64,000 nt of DNA from Pseudoips prasinana (lineage: Eukaryota; Arthropoda; Insecta; Lepidoptera; Nolidae), in NCBI GenBank assembly GCA_951640165.1, contig OX621253.1:29143469-29207468 (forward strand), read 5' to 3'. A program made the translations under genes and the position numbers. Positions 32,545 through 43,494 of the stretch are shown piece after piece. Position 1 is the first letter of the stretch, and the number at the start of each line of letters is the position of its first letter. The notes beneath the pieces are model-generated. The model was not told the DNA's origin. It saw only the letters and a program-made list of their open reading frames with translations, and ran no database searches.

Positions 32545-32815
32545 TTCAAACTGTTGGCGTGGTTGGCAAATGCTTGCTTTTCACGCCGGAGGTCGTGGTT
32601 TCGATTCCCACCCAGGACAGATATTTGTGTGCATGAACATGTCTGTTTGTCCTGAGTCTGGGTGTATTTTATCTATATAAGTATGTATTTACAAAAGAAA
32701 AGTAGTCTATGTAGTATATCAGTTATATGGTTCCCATAGTACAAGCTTTGCTTAGTTTGGGATCAGATGGCTGTGTGTAAATAATGTCACAGGATATTAT
32801 TATTCTATCAAACGT
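32545..32815 (+). mobile_element. SINE B copy (complete)
   Basis: Head GGCGTGGTTGGCAAATGCTT with B-box-like GGTTTCGATTCCCACCCAGG, body GCATGAACATGTCTGTTTGT, tail CAAGCTTTGCTTAGTTTGGG and an ATT-rich end. Used here as the uninterrupted reference for split copies. Confidence 0.88.
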
Positions 32816-33330
32816 TTATTAGAAGTACACCTGGCCTGTGTGGATGGTACAACAGCAAGGAGAAGACCTCGTAGAACATTCTCTGACCGAATCGGAGACG
32901 GTCTCAAGAAAGTCCAGGTCAGAAGTACCCTAAACCGGCGAGCATGTATGTAGAATATAATGACAGTAAACGAGAGATCGTAACATATCTAAATAAATAA
33001 ATAAAATAAAAAAGGTTTTTATTCACGTAGACTTTTAAAAAGCGCTTGTAAAGAGTCAGAACATGTTTGTAGTAATACAGTTATTATTTCTAGGTACTTA
33101 TTACAGATATTTAGGTACACGGAGTGTTAAAACATTTATACAATTTATTTTATAATGGTAGTGATATTTAGCTAGCTTGTATTAAGTTATTGTCAAGGAG
33201 ATTATGTTTAGGTTTAATTATTGGAATTTATATTTTACAACATATTGTCTGAATGGTCGTATCCGTATCCGTTCTCTACCTACCCCTCTGGGAAACAGGC
33301 GTGAGTCTATGTATGTATGTATGTACGTTT
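32812..33330 (+). pseudogene. RTE-like LINE end split by a LINE tail repeat
   Basis: 32812-32995 carries the RT C-terminal coding remnant (compare [19 protein letters not shown] at 3945-4228; here AGAAGACCTCGTAGAACATT). 33258-33330 carries its downstream part (CCTACCCCTCTGGGAAACAG). The 33000-33257 segment between them is a family T tail in minus orientation. Confidence 0.65.
33000..33257 (-). repeat. LINE 3' tail repeat (family T), nested
   Basis: AAAAAAGGTTTTTATTCACG start, with the AGATATTTAGGTACACGGAG and TTGTCAAGGAGATTATGTTT blocks. Inserted in the RTE-like LINE end. Confidence 0.8.
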
Positions 33331-33572
33331 ATTAGTAGTAGACGTTTCCTGCTACGAAACATTATGCGTATTGCATATCTGTCACAGCCGTTTCCGATCG
33401 CTCGCTGATTGACGATCCTTGCGCTGGTTTCCCTGACAGCGCTGGTTTTCGGCTTATGTTCATAAGTATGTGTTTCAATATTAAGATAATACGGATGAAG
33501 AATACGGAAGACGTCAAAAACCGAGCGGTGAAAACTATACCATACATTAAGAAATAAAGTTGTTCTATTTAT
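33331..33572. other. No recognisable feature
   Basis: Short mixed-composition stretch, no motif. Confidence 0.4.
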
Positions 33573-33755
33573 AACTAGCTGTGCCCCGTGGGTTTGCCGG
33601 CGTTAAACTTTATAAATTATAGCTTATGTTGATCCTGGGTTTAAGCTACCTCCATAACAAATTTTATTAAAATCGCTCCAGCCATATAACAAACATACAC
33701 ACTCATACAGTCGCACACTCACAAACTTTTACCTTTATAATATTAGTGTGATGTG
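33573..33755 (+). repeat. CTAGCTGTGCCCCGTGGG repeat, type 2
   Basis: Starts CTAGCTGTGCCCCGTGGGTT and ends TTTATAATATTAGTGTGATG; includes ATTAAAATCGCTCCAGCC. Confidence 0.65.
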
Positions 33756-34369
33756 TAAAAAATTGTTTGGTATACAATCCAAACAATCTTTTACAAATGT
33801 TCGTACCTTAAATCTAAAGAAGGTTCAAACCCTCTCGTTGATCGAAATTTATTGTACTCTGAATAAAATGTTTCTTGTTTCCTGCCTAGTAACAATGACA
33901 GGACTACTCCATGCCATACTGTGGGTGTCGTAGAAGGCGTACACCAGGTAGTCGAGTAGCATTGTCACCGTGTACTAACTAACACCTAACTGCTGTCGCC
34001 AACTCGCAAGCCAAGTGCGTTGACTAAGGCAAACCCCTCAAAATGCCAACATTATAAAACCCTTTGGGGGAGGCCTATGTCAGGATGCAATGGACGATAT
34101 CAGGCAGATGATGGTGATGAATAAAATTTGAAAAATGCTAACACGACATTTGTCAGTTAAAATATTCTTCATAAAGTCCAATATTTTCATTCAGTTACAA
34201 TAACTTGGTTCTCACTCCCACGCTAATAGCGGCTAATGAAACACAGAGATAAAAATGTTTTAGAAGTTTAATCTCCAGAAATATCTAAACATCGCACCAC
34301 GCGTTGACAAACAAACTAGACCCACCACGGAACAATAAATAAATTTGGGTAACTCAGCACAAACCTCTT
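33756..34369. other. LINE-tail-like remnant at 33920-34130, rest unassigned
   Basis: 33920-34130 (GTCGTAGAAGGCGTACACCA ... GGGGGAGGCCTATGTCAGGA ... ATCAGGCAGATGATGGTGAT) has the style of lepidopteran LINE 3' tails. Nothing else is recognised. Confidence 0.4.
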
Positions 34370-35757
34370 AACCTCTTAACCTCAAACGCTTGTGCAGCGT
34401 TTCGGTGCGGACGCGTTTTACGTAATCCGTGTTGATTAGCGCGGCGCGAGCTGTCGCTCGTAATTACTCGCCATGAGTACTGTACTTGTGGCAAATGAGC
34501 TGCTGGCGTTCTTGCAGCAGAAGCTGGATGTGATGGACGAGGTGTCCGCTATCCAGATCTGCGCAACGAACTTCAGCGAGGACGACATAGCTGCTGCCAA
34601 GCTGATGCTGTACGACGTGCTGAACAAGCGCGATCAGATGGTGTCCCGCCGGCGTGACGGGACTAAGAAGAGCTTGGAAGACATCATCAAGCTGTTCAAG
34701 GAGACCGACCCGGACGACGTGCCGACGTTTGTGGCGAAGGAGCTTCACACGCTTCCCCCCGTCACTTTCGACCACGTCGATGTCACGAGCCTTTTGAAGG
34801 ACATTGTCTTTTTGAAGGCCAGACTCGTGGATGTGCAGGTGAAATTAGACACATCCCAGAACACCGTCGCCGATTTGCGCAAGGAAGTTGACGAGTTGCG
34901 CAAGACCGTGGCGGTAACTAGGTCACCAGTCGATGCGTCAAACGTAAACACGCGTCGCGGAGCTGCGCTCGACATGTCGTCATCGAGTTCCGCGTCAGCA
35001 GTTTCGTCGCCAGCGCACCCACCGATTGCTGAGCCTGCGAAGTGCCCCTCCCGCGCGCCCCGCAGCTCTGTGCCTGTTGCCGCGGCTCCTCCACGCACCG
35101 CCGCTCGAGCCCCTCGCCCCGCCCCGCTGCCAGTACTTGCAGCCACAGCAAAACCATTCCAAAAGGATTTTGCTACTGTCACTGCGAGCGTCCCTAGCGC
35201 TGCCAGTTTGAAGCCTGGGCCATATAAGGCAACGAAGAAGGCTGATGATGATGATGGGTTCGTGACGGTGCAAAGGAGGAAGCGCCGAATGCGAACCAAC
35301 AAGAACCGCTGCGGCAACGCTCCTACGGAGCCCAACACGAGTCTGCGTGCCGCCAAGCCGAATACACCGGTGTATATCTCCCGCCTGCACTACACCACGA
35401 AGGCGGAGGACATCGTGGAGTACATGCGCCAGAAGATCAAGTACACGCCGAGGGTGCAGTTACTGGAGTCGCGCCGGAACGTCAACTTTAAGGCGTTCGT
35501 GGTGCGAGTACCGAATTGCTTTCTGCCCCGCGTCATGGATGAGGACTTTTGGCCGCAGGACGTGGTGTTCCATCGCTTCCGCGGACAAGTGCCACAGGAC
35601 AGCACAAAGACAATAAGTGCAAAGTGAAGTGTTACTAACATAGTCTTAAGCCCTATATACTAACACTTTTTGTATATATTTTATATATGTTAGTCTGTAA
35701 GGTATATATCTATGGGCCATTAGATGCCTGATAATAAATGATTATTATTATTATTAT
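34370..35757 (+). mobile_element. ORF1-only retroelement with (ATT)n tail
   Basis: A GC-rich unit starting near 34370-34400 carries one long intact gene (34473-35627). It closes with a ~130-bp 3' UTR, a GATAATAAATG polyadenylation-like signal and an (ATT)n microsatellite (to about 35757), the usual tail of CR1-type LINEs. No endonuclease or RT sequence occurs in the element. It therefore looks like a non-autonomous 'half LINE' that kept ORF1. The exact 5' end is not fixed. Confidence 0.65.
34473..35627 (+). CDS. ORF1-type retroelement protein (coiled coil plus RRM-like)
   Basis: Intact 384-codon frame, ATG in CGCCATGAG context. Residues 1-105: acidic/leucine-rich N-terminus (MSTVLVANELLAFLQQKLD). 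About 106-145: heptad-like coiled coil (LLKDIVFLKARLVDVQ, LRKEVDELRKTV). About 150-250: Ser/Ala/Pro-rich linker. About 262-285: basic patch (VQRRKRRMRTNKN). About 297-375: RRM-like C-terminal domain starting PVYISRLHYTTKAEDIVEYM and ending in the FWP-x-DVVFHRFRG motif typical of the last domain of insect LINE ORF1 proteins. It would bind RNA and oligomerise. The GC-rich codon use contrasts with the flanks. ORF1 of a LINE is the best guess; domestication by the host cannot be excluded. I know similar lepidopteran proteins but assign no symbol. Confidence 0.75.
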   Translation: MSTVLVANELLAFLQQKLDVMDEVSAIQICATNFSEDDIAAAKLMLYDVLNKRDQMVSRRRDGTKKSLEDIIKLFKETDPDDVPTFVAKELHTLPPVTFDHVDVTSLLKDIVFLKARLVDVQVKLDTSQNTVADLRKEVDELRKTVAVTRSPVDASNVNTRRGAALDMSSSSSASAVSSPAHPPIAEPAKCPSRAPRSSVPVAAAPPRTAARAPRPAPLPVLAATAKPFQKDFATVTASVPSAASLKPGPYKATKKADDDDGFVTVQRRKRRMRTNKNRCGNAPTEPNTSLRAAKPNTPVYISRLHYTTKAEDIVEYMRQKIKYTPRVQLLESRRNVNFKAFVVRVPNCFLPRVMDEDFWPQDVVFHRFRGQVPQDSTKTISAK

Positions 35758-35981
35758 TAAGTGGTTATTTAGTTAAATGAAAATATTACTGTCATTATGA
35801 GTAATCAATTTATGGGGATTGATTTATAACAAACTTTTATATATTTGCCGTACATAACAATTTTATGATTGTGACTTGAATTCATGACATTATTCACACA
35901 CGACCATCTGACCCGAAAAAAAGCAGAGCTTAGTCTATGAAAACCAGATAACTGATATAACCTGATATACTATATATACTT

Positions 35982-36234
35982 TGTCGTCGCCTAAGCTACC
36001 TGTAGCAGCGCGGAATGGTGGGGCCGTGATCTGCGTCCCCGCGCCCGCCCCCGCACCCGCCCCCGCACTAGCCCTCACGTTGCGCCAGCTTTGGTCTCTG
36101 CTGCACTTACTTGCCTTCCACGCGAGCCAGGGAACGGGCACGTCTTATTGTTGTAAACTCGACCAACTGTTATCAATATACCTATTTTATACAGTCCACT
36201 GCTTTTATTGAGAACACCCGTTAGGGCCTAAACA
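35982..36234 (+). repeat. BEL 5' LTR
   Basis: 253 bp, TGTCGTCGCCTAAGC ... AGGGCCTAAACA (TG...CA ends). It contains a C-rich tandem stretch (CGCCCCCGCACCCGCCCCCG). TTGGTCCTACGAGC immediately after is in the primer-binding-site position; the tRNA could not be named. Confidence 0.93.
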
Positions 36235-36756
36235 TTGGTCCTACGAGCTCGTTAAAGAATCAGCAGAAAATAGTTTGGTCGAAGCCGTTTTATTCACGAT
36301 ATCCATCCGGACAACGTGGCGATACCGCATGGACACACCGCATGGACGAGAAGAAGTCGTCACCCGCTGCCTACATCATCATCGTGGGAGCTTAAGTCGC
36401 CTAACGGGAGTATAAATACTGTATTTGAGTGAGTCGTTCCAATTAATTATTTTCCTGTTTACGCTAAATACTGAAAAAATCGTTAGTGAATCTTATCTTT
36501 CTTTCACATCCCTCTTTCATATTAGTGATTTCCCAGTTTTATTATAATATTTGCCTACTGCTTTACTATCCGGTGCATAATATCGCGCTGCGCTATAGCG
36601 GTAAATAACTGTCCACGCGCACACCGCATGCCACCGGACCGGACCGGTTTCGTCGCCGAGTCTTTACCTGCTCACACGATCCGTTGTTCACGCGTAGGTT
36701 TTTATTCTATTAATAGATTTACATTTCTGTCGGCTTTTAACGAGTAAGTAAACAAT
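36235..36756 (+). other. BEL 5' leader
   Basis: Untranslated region between the LTR and the gag start, with the putative primer-binding site at its left edge. No open frame of note. Confidence 0.7.
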
Positions 36757-37414
36757 TTGTTCAAAATGGCAGATGAGCTGAAATCTTTAATTAAGAGACG
36801 TGGCATATTAAAATCAAAGCTCACGGTTTATAGCAACCATTTAAACCTATTAAATAGTAATCCCCAGTTATCTCAGCTACAACGGTTAGATTTAGAAGAG
36901 CGTTTTGTTAAATTTGAAGGATTATATTCTAATTTTGATTCGTTGCAAACAGACATCGGGATGCAATCCGAGGACGTCGCGGATGGCCACGTGTTACCAG
37001 AGCGTGAGGACTTCGAGCGGCAGTACTACAACTTGGTCGCCCTCACACGCAGTCTGCTCGGCCCTTCGCCCATCGGTGCTGTGTCGGAAACGGGCTTCAA
37101 AGATGCTTGCTCAGGTGCACATAACTCCAATAAGCATAATTTTGTTCGTTTGCCCAAAATAGACCTGCCTCACTTTGACGGGAACTATCAATCCTGGCTA
37201 GAGTTTCGTGATACATTCAAATCATTTATTCACGACAACGATAGCATCGATAACATTAACAAATTTCATTATTTACGAAGCTCACTGCAATCAAAGGCTG
37301 CCTTGATAATTAAAAATATTAATTTCACAGCTGACGAGTACCAAAACGCATGGAGTTTGTTATGTAATCGCTACAACAACAATCGTCTTCTAATTAACAA
37401 TCATGTACAAGCTT

Positions 37415-37416
<2 letters not shown>
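36757..37416 (+). pseudogene. BEL gag, N-terminal part
   Basis: Structural protein of the particle. It starts MFKMADELKSLIKRRGIL (36757; the second Met at 36766 is equally plausible). It shows the Pao-type gag core: LPKIDLPHFDGNYQSWLEF, RDTFKSFIHDN, KFHYLRSSLQSKAALII and WSLLCNRYNNNRLLINNHV. The frame then runs into the poly(T) of the inserted LINE, which adds about 15 Phe codons before a stop. Confidence 0.9.
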
Positions 37417-37466
<50 letters not shown>

Positions 37467-38636
37467 TTAATGGTAAGTTACATTTACAAACTTTGATGGT
37501 TTTTCTCGCCAAACACATTTGTTTATAGGCGAGATACGCTCTTTATGTTTAAAAATAACCTACCTATCCTCTTTACGTAAAAATTTTAACATTTATATAC
37601 TTTATATTACACATAGAACAAACATAAAATATTGTTTGCTTTTATAACTTAGTAATCTATATGAGATCATTTTAAAAGAGAACTCACAGAAAAAATTACT
37701 GCAATTGAGCTAGGTTTTTTTATCATCAAGCAACAACTCTTTAAGTCCCTTCTTAAGTTTACTGATACTAACTTTATTGTTCTCTCTTAACATATCTATG
37801 CTATTAAATATTTTTGGTACAAGGAACTTAGTTGTCCGTTGTCCATAGTAATTTATAGCCTTAGGTTTAATTAGCTTTCCCTCTCTAACCCTTCTTGTAT
37901 TATATTTATTTGTAACCATATTTTTATGTTGATCACTATAATAGTATTCTAATCCTATCAGATACTGAACTTTCTTTTCTACAGGTAAGATTTTACAAAT
38001 TGGAAATAACTTTTCATATTCTTTGTTACACCTTTTTTTCACCTTGTTACTCACTAAATATTTTAATAATCGGGTTTGTAGATTTTTAACATCATTCAAA
38101 TAAGTTATAAATGTTCGGCCATACACAATAAGTCCATAATTTATGAGGGAATCTGCAAGTGCATAGTAAACAACTTTTAAGGTGTCCTTATTTAAAACTC
38201 TTTTTAACTGATAAAATTTTCCTAATATAGATCTTAACTTAGCACAAATGTCAGATACATGTAATTTCCAATTAAAGTGTTTATCTATGTGTAAGCCCAA
38301 GTATTTATAACTATTAACATACTCTAATAAATTACATTTGCAATTAACAAAATTTGCATGCAAACAGTCATATGTGTGTCCTACAATGGCAAGATATTCC
38401 TTACTTACATTTTTAGCATTTTGATTGTAAGGTGAGTGGATATACATACATTTTGTTTTTGAAAAGTTTAAAATAATGCCATTGTCATGAGCCCACTTGG
38501 TAATGTTTACAAAATCTTGTTGGACACATCTTTGTACCTCTGATATATCTTTAGAAGCATAAATAAGGCACATATCATCTGCATACATATACACCTGACA
38601 ATTATTTACTACATTTGACACACTGTTTGTGTTCAG
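37417..38636 (-). mobile_element. 5'-truncated LINE inside BEL gag
   Basis: A 48-T run at 37417-37464 is the LINE poly(A) on the other strand. The minus frame carries the RT catalytic box VYMYADDMCLIY, then thumb and C-terminal regions (NITKWAHDNGIILNFSKTKC, NSYKYLGLHIDKHFNWKLHV, YYALADSLINYGLIVYGR), and ends KKGLKELLLDD at 37710. Endonuclease and RT fingers are missing. Residues upstream of about NVVNNCQ are antisense gag, which places the 5' junction near 38625-38640. No target duplication was found. The continuous RT frame shows that this insertion is young. Confidence 0.9.
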
Positions 38637-39409
38637 CCCATTGTGAAAGAGTCTAGTATTTCTATCAGGAATCTTGTAGACATAATTAATAAAAATACTA
38701 GGGCGCTCAAAACTTTGAAGCAACCCGTTGAACATTGGGATACCTTATTGATTTTTATAATGTTTAAAAAATTGGACATTTTAACTAGTCGCAATTGGGA
38801 AGAACATCGAAACACTCTCGAAGAGGATCCCAAATTAAAAGACTTTTGTTTATTTCTAAGCCAGAAAGCAGACTTGTTGGAGTCTTTAGAATCTAATTTT
38901 AATATAAATAATGGTTACAATGTAGTTGCCTTAAATAATAATCACAGTAACCAATCAAATAGCTCCACTTTAAATAATTCCACTCACTCAAATAAAAGTT
39001 ATTACAATCGAAATAAACTTAGCAATAAATCTAGTTATAATAAATGTCCGCTATGCTCACAATCTCATGCTTTGTATAAATGTGAAACATTTAGAGGCTT
39101 GACAATAGAAAATCGCATACAACAGGCAAATAATCTAAAAGTCTGCCTTAACTGCTTACGCTACGGGCATGGTGCTAAGCAGTGCAAGCTATCACATTGC
39201 AAATATTGTAAATCTATGCACAATACCCTTTTGCACATAGAATCCAACGATTTAAAACCAGTTCTCAACATATTGCCACCTGCTACGCCGCCTTCTACTT
39301 CCGATATTGTTTTATCAGCCAATTCTATGCAGCTTGCTACTTCTTCGCATGTTTTACTTTCCACAGCTGTCGTGAGCCCACGCTCACGACAGCAGTGCGA
39401 CGGGTAAGA
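38637..39409 (+). pseudogene. BEL gag, C-terminal part with zinc knuckles
   Basis: It resumes with VKESSISIRNLVDIINKNTR and LVEHWDTLL-like gag sequence (here PVEHWDTLLIF), an Asn/Ser-rich linker, and then Cys/His motifs: CPLCSQSHALYKC and CLNCLRYGHGAKQC (both C-x2-C-x4-H-x4-C), and CKYCKSMHNTLLH. These knuckles bind RNA. The frame ends at TAA 39405-39407, just after a 12-bp hairpin and before the protease in another frame. Confidence 0.9.
39366..39393. repeat. 12-bp hairpin at the gag/protease frame boundary
   Basis: GCTGTCGTGAGC (39366-39377) and GCTCACGACAGC (39382-39393) pair perfectly around a 4-base loop CCAC. The reading frame changes just here. Confidence 0.85.
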
Positions 39410-40779
39410 AGTACACCGCGCGTCTATTGCTGGACAACGGTAGTACGGCGAACTTTATAACGCAGAGCTTTGCGGAACAACTTGGTTTGTCACGACGCGG
39501 TACGAGTACCAAGGTAACGGGTATTAATAGTCACATATCTACTAGTACACAGTCTTGTCACTTAACAATTGAGTCTTTATGCTGTGCATTTACTACTGAT
39601 ATCGTATGTCATGTTCTACCTGAGATCACCAAAGTCTTGCCATCTTCTTTCGTGCATATTAATCATGTCCCTATCCCATCAGGTCTTAAACTCGCTGACC
39701 CGAACTTTAATGTTCCGTCGGTCATCGATATCCTGGTAGGGGCTGAAGTGTTTTGGAATGTCTTAGGCTCTAATTCTATACATTTAGGGAAAAACTTACC
39801 CAAATTGTGCGAAACAAAGCTTGGCTGGATTGTGTCGGGCAGTATTTCGCAACAGCACAGTTTACCCTCTTCTTATGTATGCCACCATTCCCATGTTACT
39901 CCCGATCTTACTCAATTCTGGAAGCTTGACAACGTTTCTCCTAAACATGATTTTTCCTTAGAAGAAAAAATGTGTGAACAACATTTCATTCAAAACACCG
40001 TCCGCAAGGACGATGGTCGGTTTGTCGTTACAATGCCCTTAAAAAAAGATCCTAGCACTTTAGGTCATTCATATGACAATGCTAAGAAACGTTTTTTATC
40101 TTTAGAGAGACGCTTTAAACGCGATCCTATTTTTAAAAATAAATACGTAGAATTTATGAGGGAATATGAGAATTTAGGTCACATGACTTTAGACTCACCT
40201 TACAGTTCTACAGCTGAAGCTACGATTAGTCACTACATTCCTCATCACGGAGTAGTTCGGACTTCCAGCACCACTACTCGACTACGCGTAGTATTCGACG
40301 CATCAGCCTCTACCAGTTCGGGGTTGTCTCTTAACGACATCCAGATGGTCGGTCCCGTAGTTCAAGACGATCTGTTTTCCATTTTAACACGTTTTCGTCA
40401 ACATAAGTACGTGGTCTCAGGTGACATAGAAAAAATGTATAGGGCCATAGAGTTAAATCCAGTTCAAAGACCTCTTCAAAAAAATATTTTTCGCTCAGAT
40501 CCCTTAGAACCTCTTAAGACCTACTCTTTAAATACTGTCACATATGGTACGGCCTCGGGATCGTACCTTGCTACCAAATGTGTTGTCAGTCTAGCTGATA
40601 ACGTAGATGACGGTCGCGTGCAATCTGCCTTACGTCGCGACCTATACATAGATGACTATCTTGGAGGCGGAAGCACCTACTCTGAGACAGTTGAAGTAGC
40701 CCAGAAATTAAAATCAGTTCTGGCGTCTGCAAAATTAAATTTACGTAAATGGCGGTCTAATCCAATCCAAAAATTCTGA
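39397..40779 (+). pseudogene. BEL pol: aspartic protease and reverse transcriptase
   Basis: The frame (ATG at 39427) starts at the protease active site LLLDNGSTANFITQSF; the usual D-S/T-G is D-N-G here. A Pao-type middle follows (FNVPSVIDILVGAEVFWNVL, LCETKLGWIVSG) and then the RT: LRVVFDASASTSSGLSLNDI, YVVSGDIEKMYRAIEL and the catalytic LRRDLYIDDYLGG. The frame ends at TGA 40777-40779 because of a shift beside the AATCCAATCCAAAAATTC run. The coding continues in the frame of the next segment. Confidence 0.92.
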
Positions 40780-43220
40780 CCCAAATTACAGACGGCATTC
40801 ATTGCTCTAATAGTAACATTTTAAATTTTTGTGAACATAATTTAAATTCACCTAATTCTAAAATTCTAGGTCTTAACTGGGAAAGTGAGTCTGATATTCT
40901 TACATATACTATTAATATAACATCATGCCCTAAAGTCACTAAACGTCATATTCTATCAGTCATCAGTCAGATTTTTGACCCACTGGGCCTCATAGGTCCG
41001 TGCGTTGTTGAAGCTAAAATCATTATGCAGCGACTATGGCTAGAAAAACTTGACTGGGATGACGAGGTATCCATAGAGGTCAAAGGTCTTTGGTCAATAT
41101 TTGAAAATTCTATTACATCATTAAATAACTTAAAAATTCCTCGTTGGGTTTTACTTCCAGACTCTACGACGCATGAAATACATGTATTTACCGACTCGTC
41201 TGAAAAAGCAATGGGCTGCTGTGTGTACATTCGGTCATGTTCAAGTCATGGGTCTGTAGGGGTACAGCTTCTAGTCTCTAAGAACCGTATAGCACATATA
41301 AAACCAACTACGATGCCTAAGTTAGAGCTTTCTGCTGCTTTGTTGGGTGCAAGACTGTGTACTAAAGTACGAGAATCATTGACTATACCCATTCATACTT
41401 GTAGATTTTGGTGTGACTCCACCATCGTATTGGGTTGGCTCTCTACTCCCTCTAATAATCTTAATCCTTTTGTACGAAATAGAGTCCACGAAATACAGGA
41501 GAGCACATTCGGTTATACTTGGTGCTACGTACCGTCCAAATATAATCCTGCAGATATTGTTTCGCGTGGACTTAGAGCTGACATCATTGCGGACACACCC
41601 CTGTGGTGGTCTGGACCCTCCTTTTTATTAAAAAATGAAAATGAGTGGCCTAAAATGCCAGCTATAGCGAAACACGATTTGCCAGAAGTAGCTAGTCATT
41701 TTATTAGCAATAATAATAACAATCATCAATCAGACAAAATTCATTCATTAGTTATTCATAATTTATTAACAAGGTTCTCTAGTCTAACAAAAATACAAAG
41801 AATAGTCGCTTATTTACTTAGATTTATATATAACTTAAAGCATAAAAATAAAATGTGTGGCAATTTTTCTACAGAAGAGCTAGAAAACTCTTTCAATGTA
41901 ATTATACATTATTCTCAACTAGAAATGTTTTTTGACGAATATATTACATTGAAATCAGGTAGCAAATTGCCACGCAAGAGTAGATTAATATCATTAACTC
42001 CATTTATTGATAGTCGTAACCTCATTCGCGTGGGCGGGAGGCTTGAAAATTCACCCTATGAGTTTAGTACTAAGCATCCCATAATTTTATGTAGTAAACA
42101 CATATTTACTAAACTTTTATTTCAAATGCAACATTTAAAGATTTTACATGGAGGTCCTCAGTTACTTCTGTCCCACGTCCGACAGACTTATTGGCCCTTA
42201 GGAGGATGAAACTTATCTAGATTTGTCGTGAATAAATGTATTAAATGTTTCAGACACAAAGCTCAAGGCATTCTGCCAATGATGGGTCAATTACCTAGTT
42301 CGAGGACTCACCTTGAATTTCCTTTTCTACACACTTATGCAGACTATGCTGGGCCAGTGTTGATAGCCGACCGCAAAGGTCGGGGCTGCAAACTAACAAA
42401 ATGTTATATGTGCATCTTTGTTTGCTCGGCAGTGAAAGCTGTACATTTGGAGCTCGTTGCCGACCTCACCACTGAGGCTTACATGGCTGCTCTAAATCGT
42501 TTCGTGGCACGTCGAGGCAAGCCTCGAAGTATCACGTCCGATAACGGTACAAACTTCGTAGGCGCATCAAATGACATGTACAGATTTTTAAATTCATCTA
42601 ATGTTGCATCTGAGATAGCTCAGGACGGTATACAAATCAATTTTACTCCAAGCTATGCTCCTCATTTTAATTCCTTGGCTGAAGCTGCAGTCAAGTCTAG
42701 CAAGTTCCACTTAAAACGTATATTAAAGCATGCTCACTATACTTTCGAGGAGATGGCTACTTGTCTCGCTCTTATAGAGGCAGTCTTAAATTCACGCCCT
42801 CTAACTCCACTTTCCACAGATCCTAACGATTTTTCGGCACTTACCCCCTCTCATTTTCTGATTGGACGACCGCTCTTATCAGTGCCATACCCTCAGGTGG
42901 CTGAAGCCAACATTACCCGGCTAGATCGTTGGAAACGAATTCAGCATACAAGGCAACACTTTTGGAGGCGGTTTCATAATGAATATGTTTCTCTGCTGCA
43001 GGCAAAGTCAAAATGGTTTCATTCCAGAGGCGAGCTGAAGCCAGGTTCCTTAGTCCTGATTAAGGACAAGACGGCACCACCACTACTGTGGCCCCTGGGT
43101 CGGGTCACGAAAACCTATACCGGCGTGGACGGAATCACTCGAGTGGCGGAGTTGAAGACGAAGAGAGGCACTATTCGTCGCGCTTTCAACTGCATCTGCC
43201 CTCTTCCTTTAGAAAATTGA
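40770..43220 (+). pseudogene. BEL pol: RNase H and integrase, one stop codon
   Basis: The single frame includes the tether (VISQIFDPLGLIGPCVVEAK) and RNase H (HVFTDSSEKAMGCCVYI, MPKLELSAALLGARL, FWCDSTIVLGWL, VPSKYNPADIVSRG). The integrase His/Cys finger is cut by TGA at 42207-42209 inside its spacer (LSHVRQTYWPLGG before, NKCIKCFRHKA after). The integrase core shows YADYAGPV, SITSDNGTNF and the HFNSLAEAAVKS segment carrying the catalytic Glu. The C-terminus LKPGSLVLIKD is typical of BEL. The frame ends at 43218-43220, 22 bp before the 3' LTR. Confidence 0.92.
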
Positions 43221-43242
43221 AGTTCCTTCAACCCGGGGAATA

Positions 43243-43494
43243 TGTCGTCGCCTAAGCTACCTGTAGCAGCGCGGAATGGTGGGGCCGTGATCTGCGTCCC
43301 CGCGCCCGCCCCCGCACCCGCCCCCGCACTAGACCTCACGTTGCGCCAGCTTTGGTCTCTGCTGCACTTACTTGCCTTCCACGCGAGCCAGGGAACGGGC
43401 ACGTCTTATTGTTGTAAACTCGACCAACTATTACCAATATACCTATATTATACAGTCCACTGTTTTATTGAGAACACCCGTTAGGGCCTAAACA
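43243..43494 (+). repeat. BEL 3' LTR
   Basis: 252 bp, differing from the 5' LTR by four substitutions and one 1-base gap. A purine-rich CCGGGGAATA just before it is in the polypurine-tract position. TACTT follows. Confidence 0.93.

Larger units (their letters stand above)
35982..43494 (+). mobile_element. BEL/Pao LTR retrotransposon, complete but broken
   Basis: LTRs at 35982-36234 and 43243-43494, and 5-bp target duplications TACTT at 35977-35981 and 43495-43499. Order: gag, zinc knuckles, aspartic protease, RT, RNase H, integrase, as in the BEL/Pao superfamily. The LTRs differ at 4 bases and one 1-base gap (~98% identical), so the insertion is fairly recent. Breaks: a LINE inserted in gag (37417 to about 38636), a frame change between gag and protease (about 39370-39410), a frame change after RT (about 40770) and a TGA at 42207-42209. 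Not able to move by itself. Confidence 0.93.

Noticed and set aside
34745..35356. 203-codon minus-strand frame opposite the ORF1 gene
   Set aside because: A shadow of the GC-rich plus-strand gene; only the plus strand shows the domain pattern.
36001..36075. C-rich direct repeats as a possible tandem array or G-quadruplex regulator
   Set aside because: They are an ordinary part of both LTRs of the BEL element and need no separate explanation; a quadruplex role cannot be supported from sequence alone.
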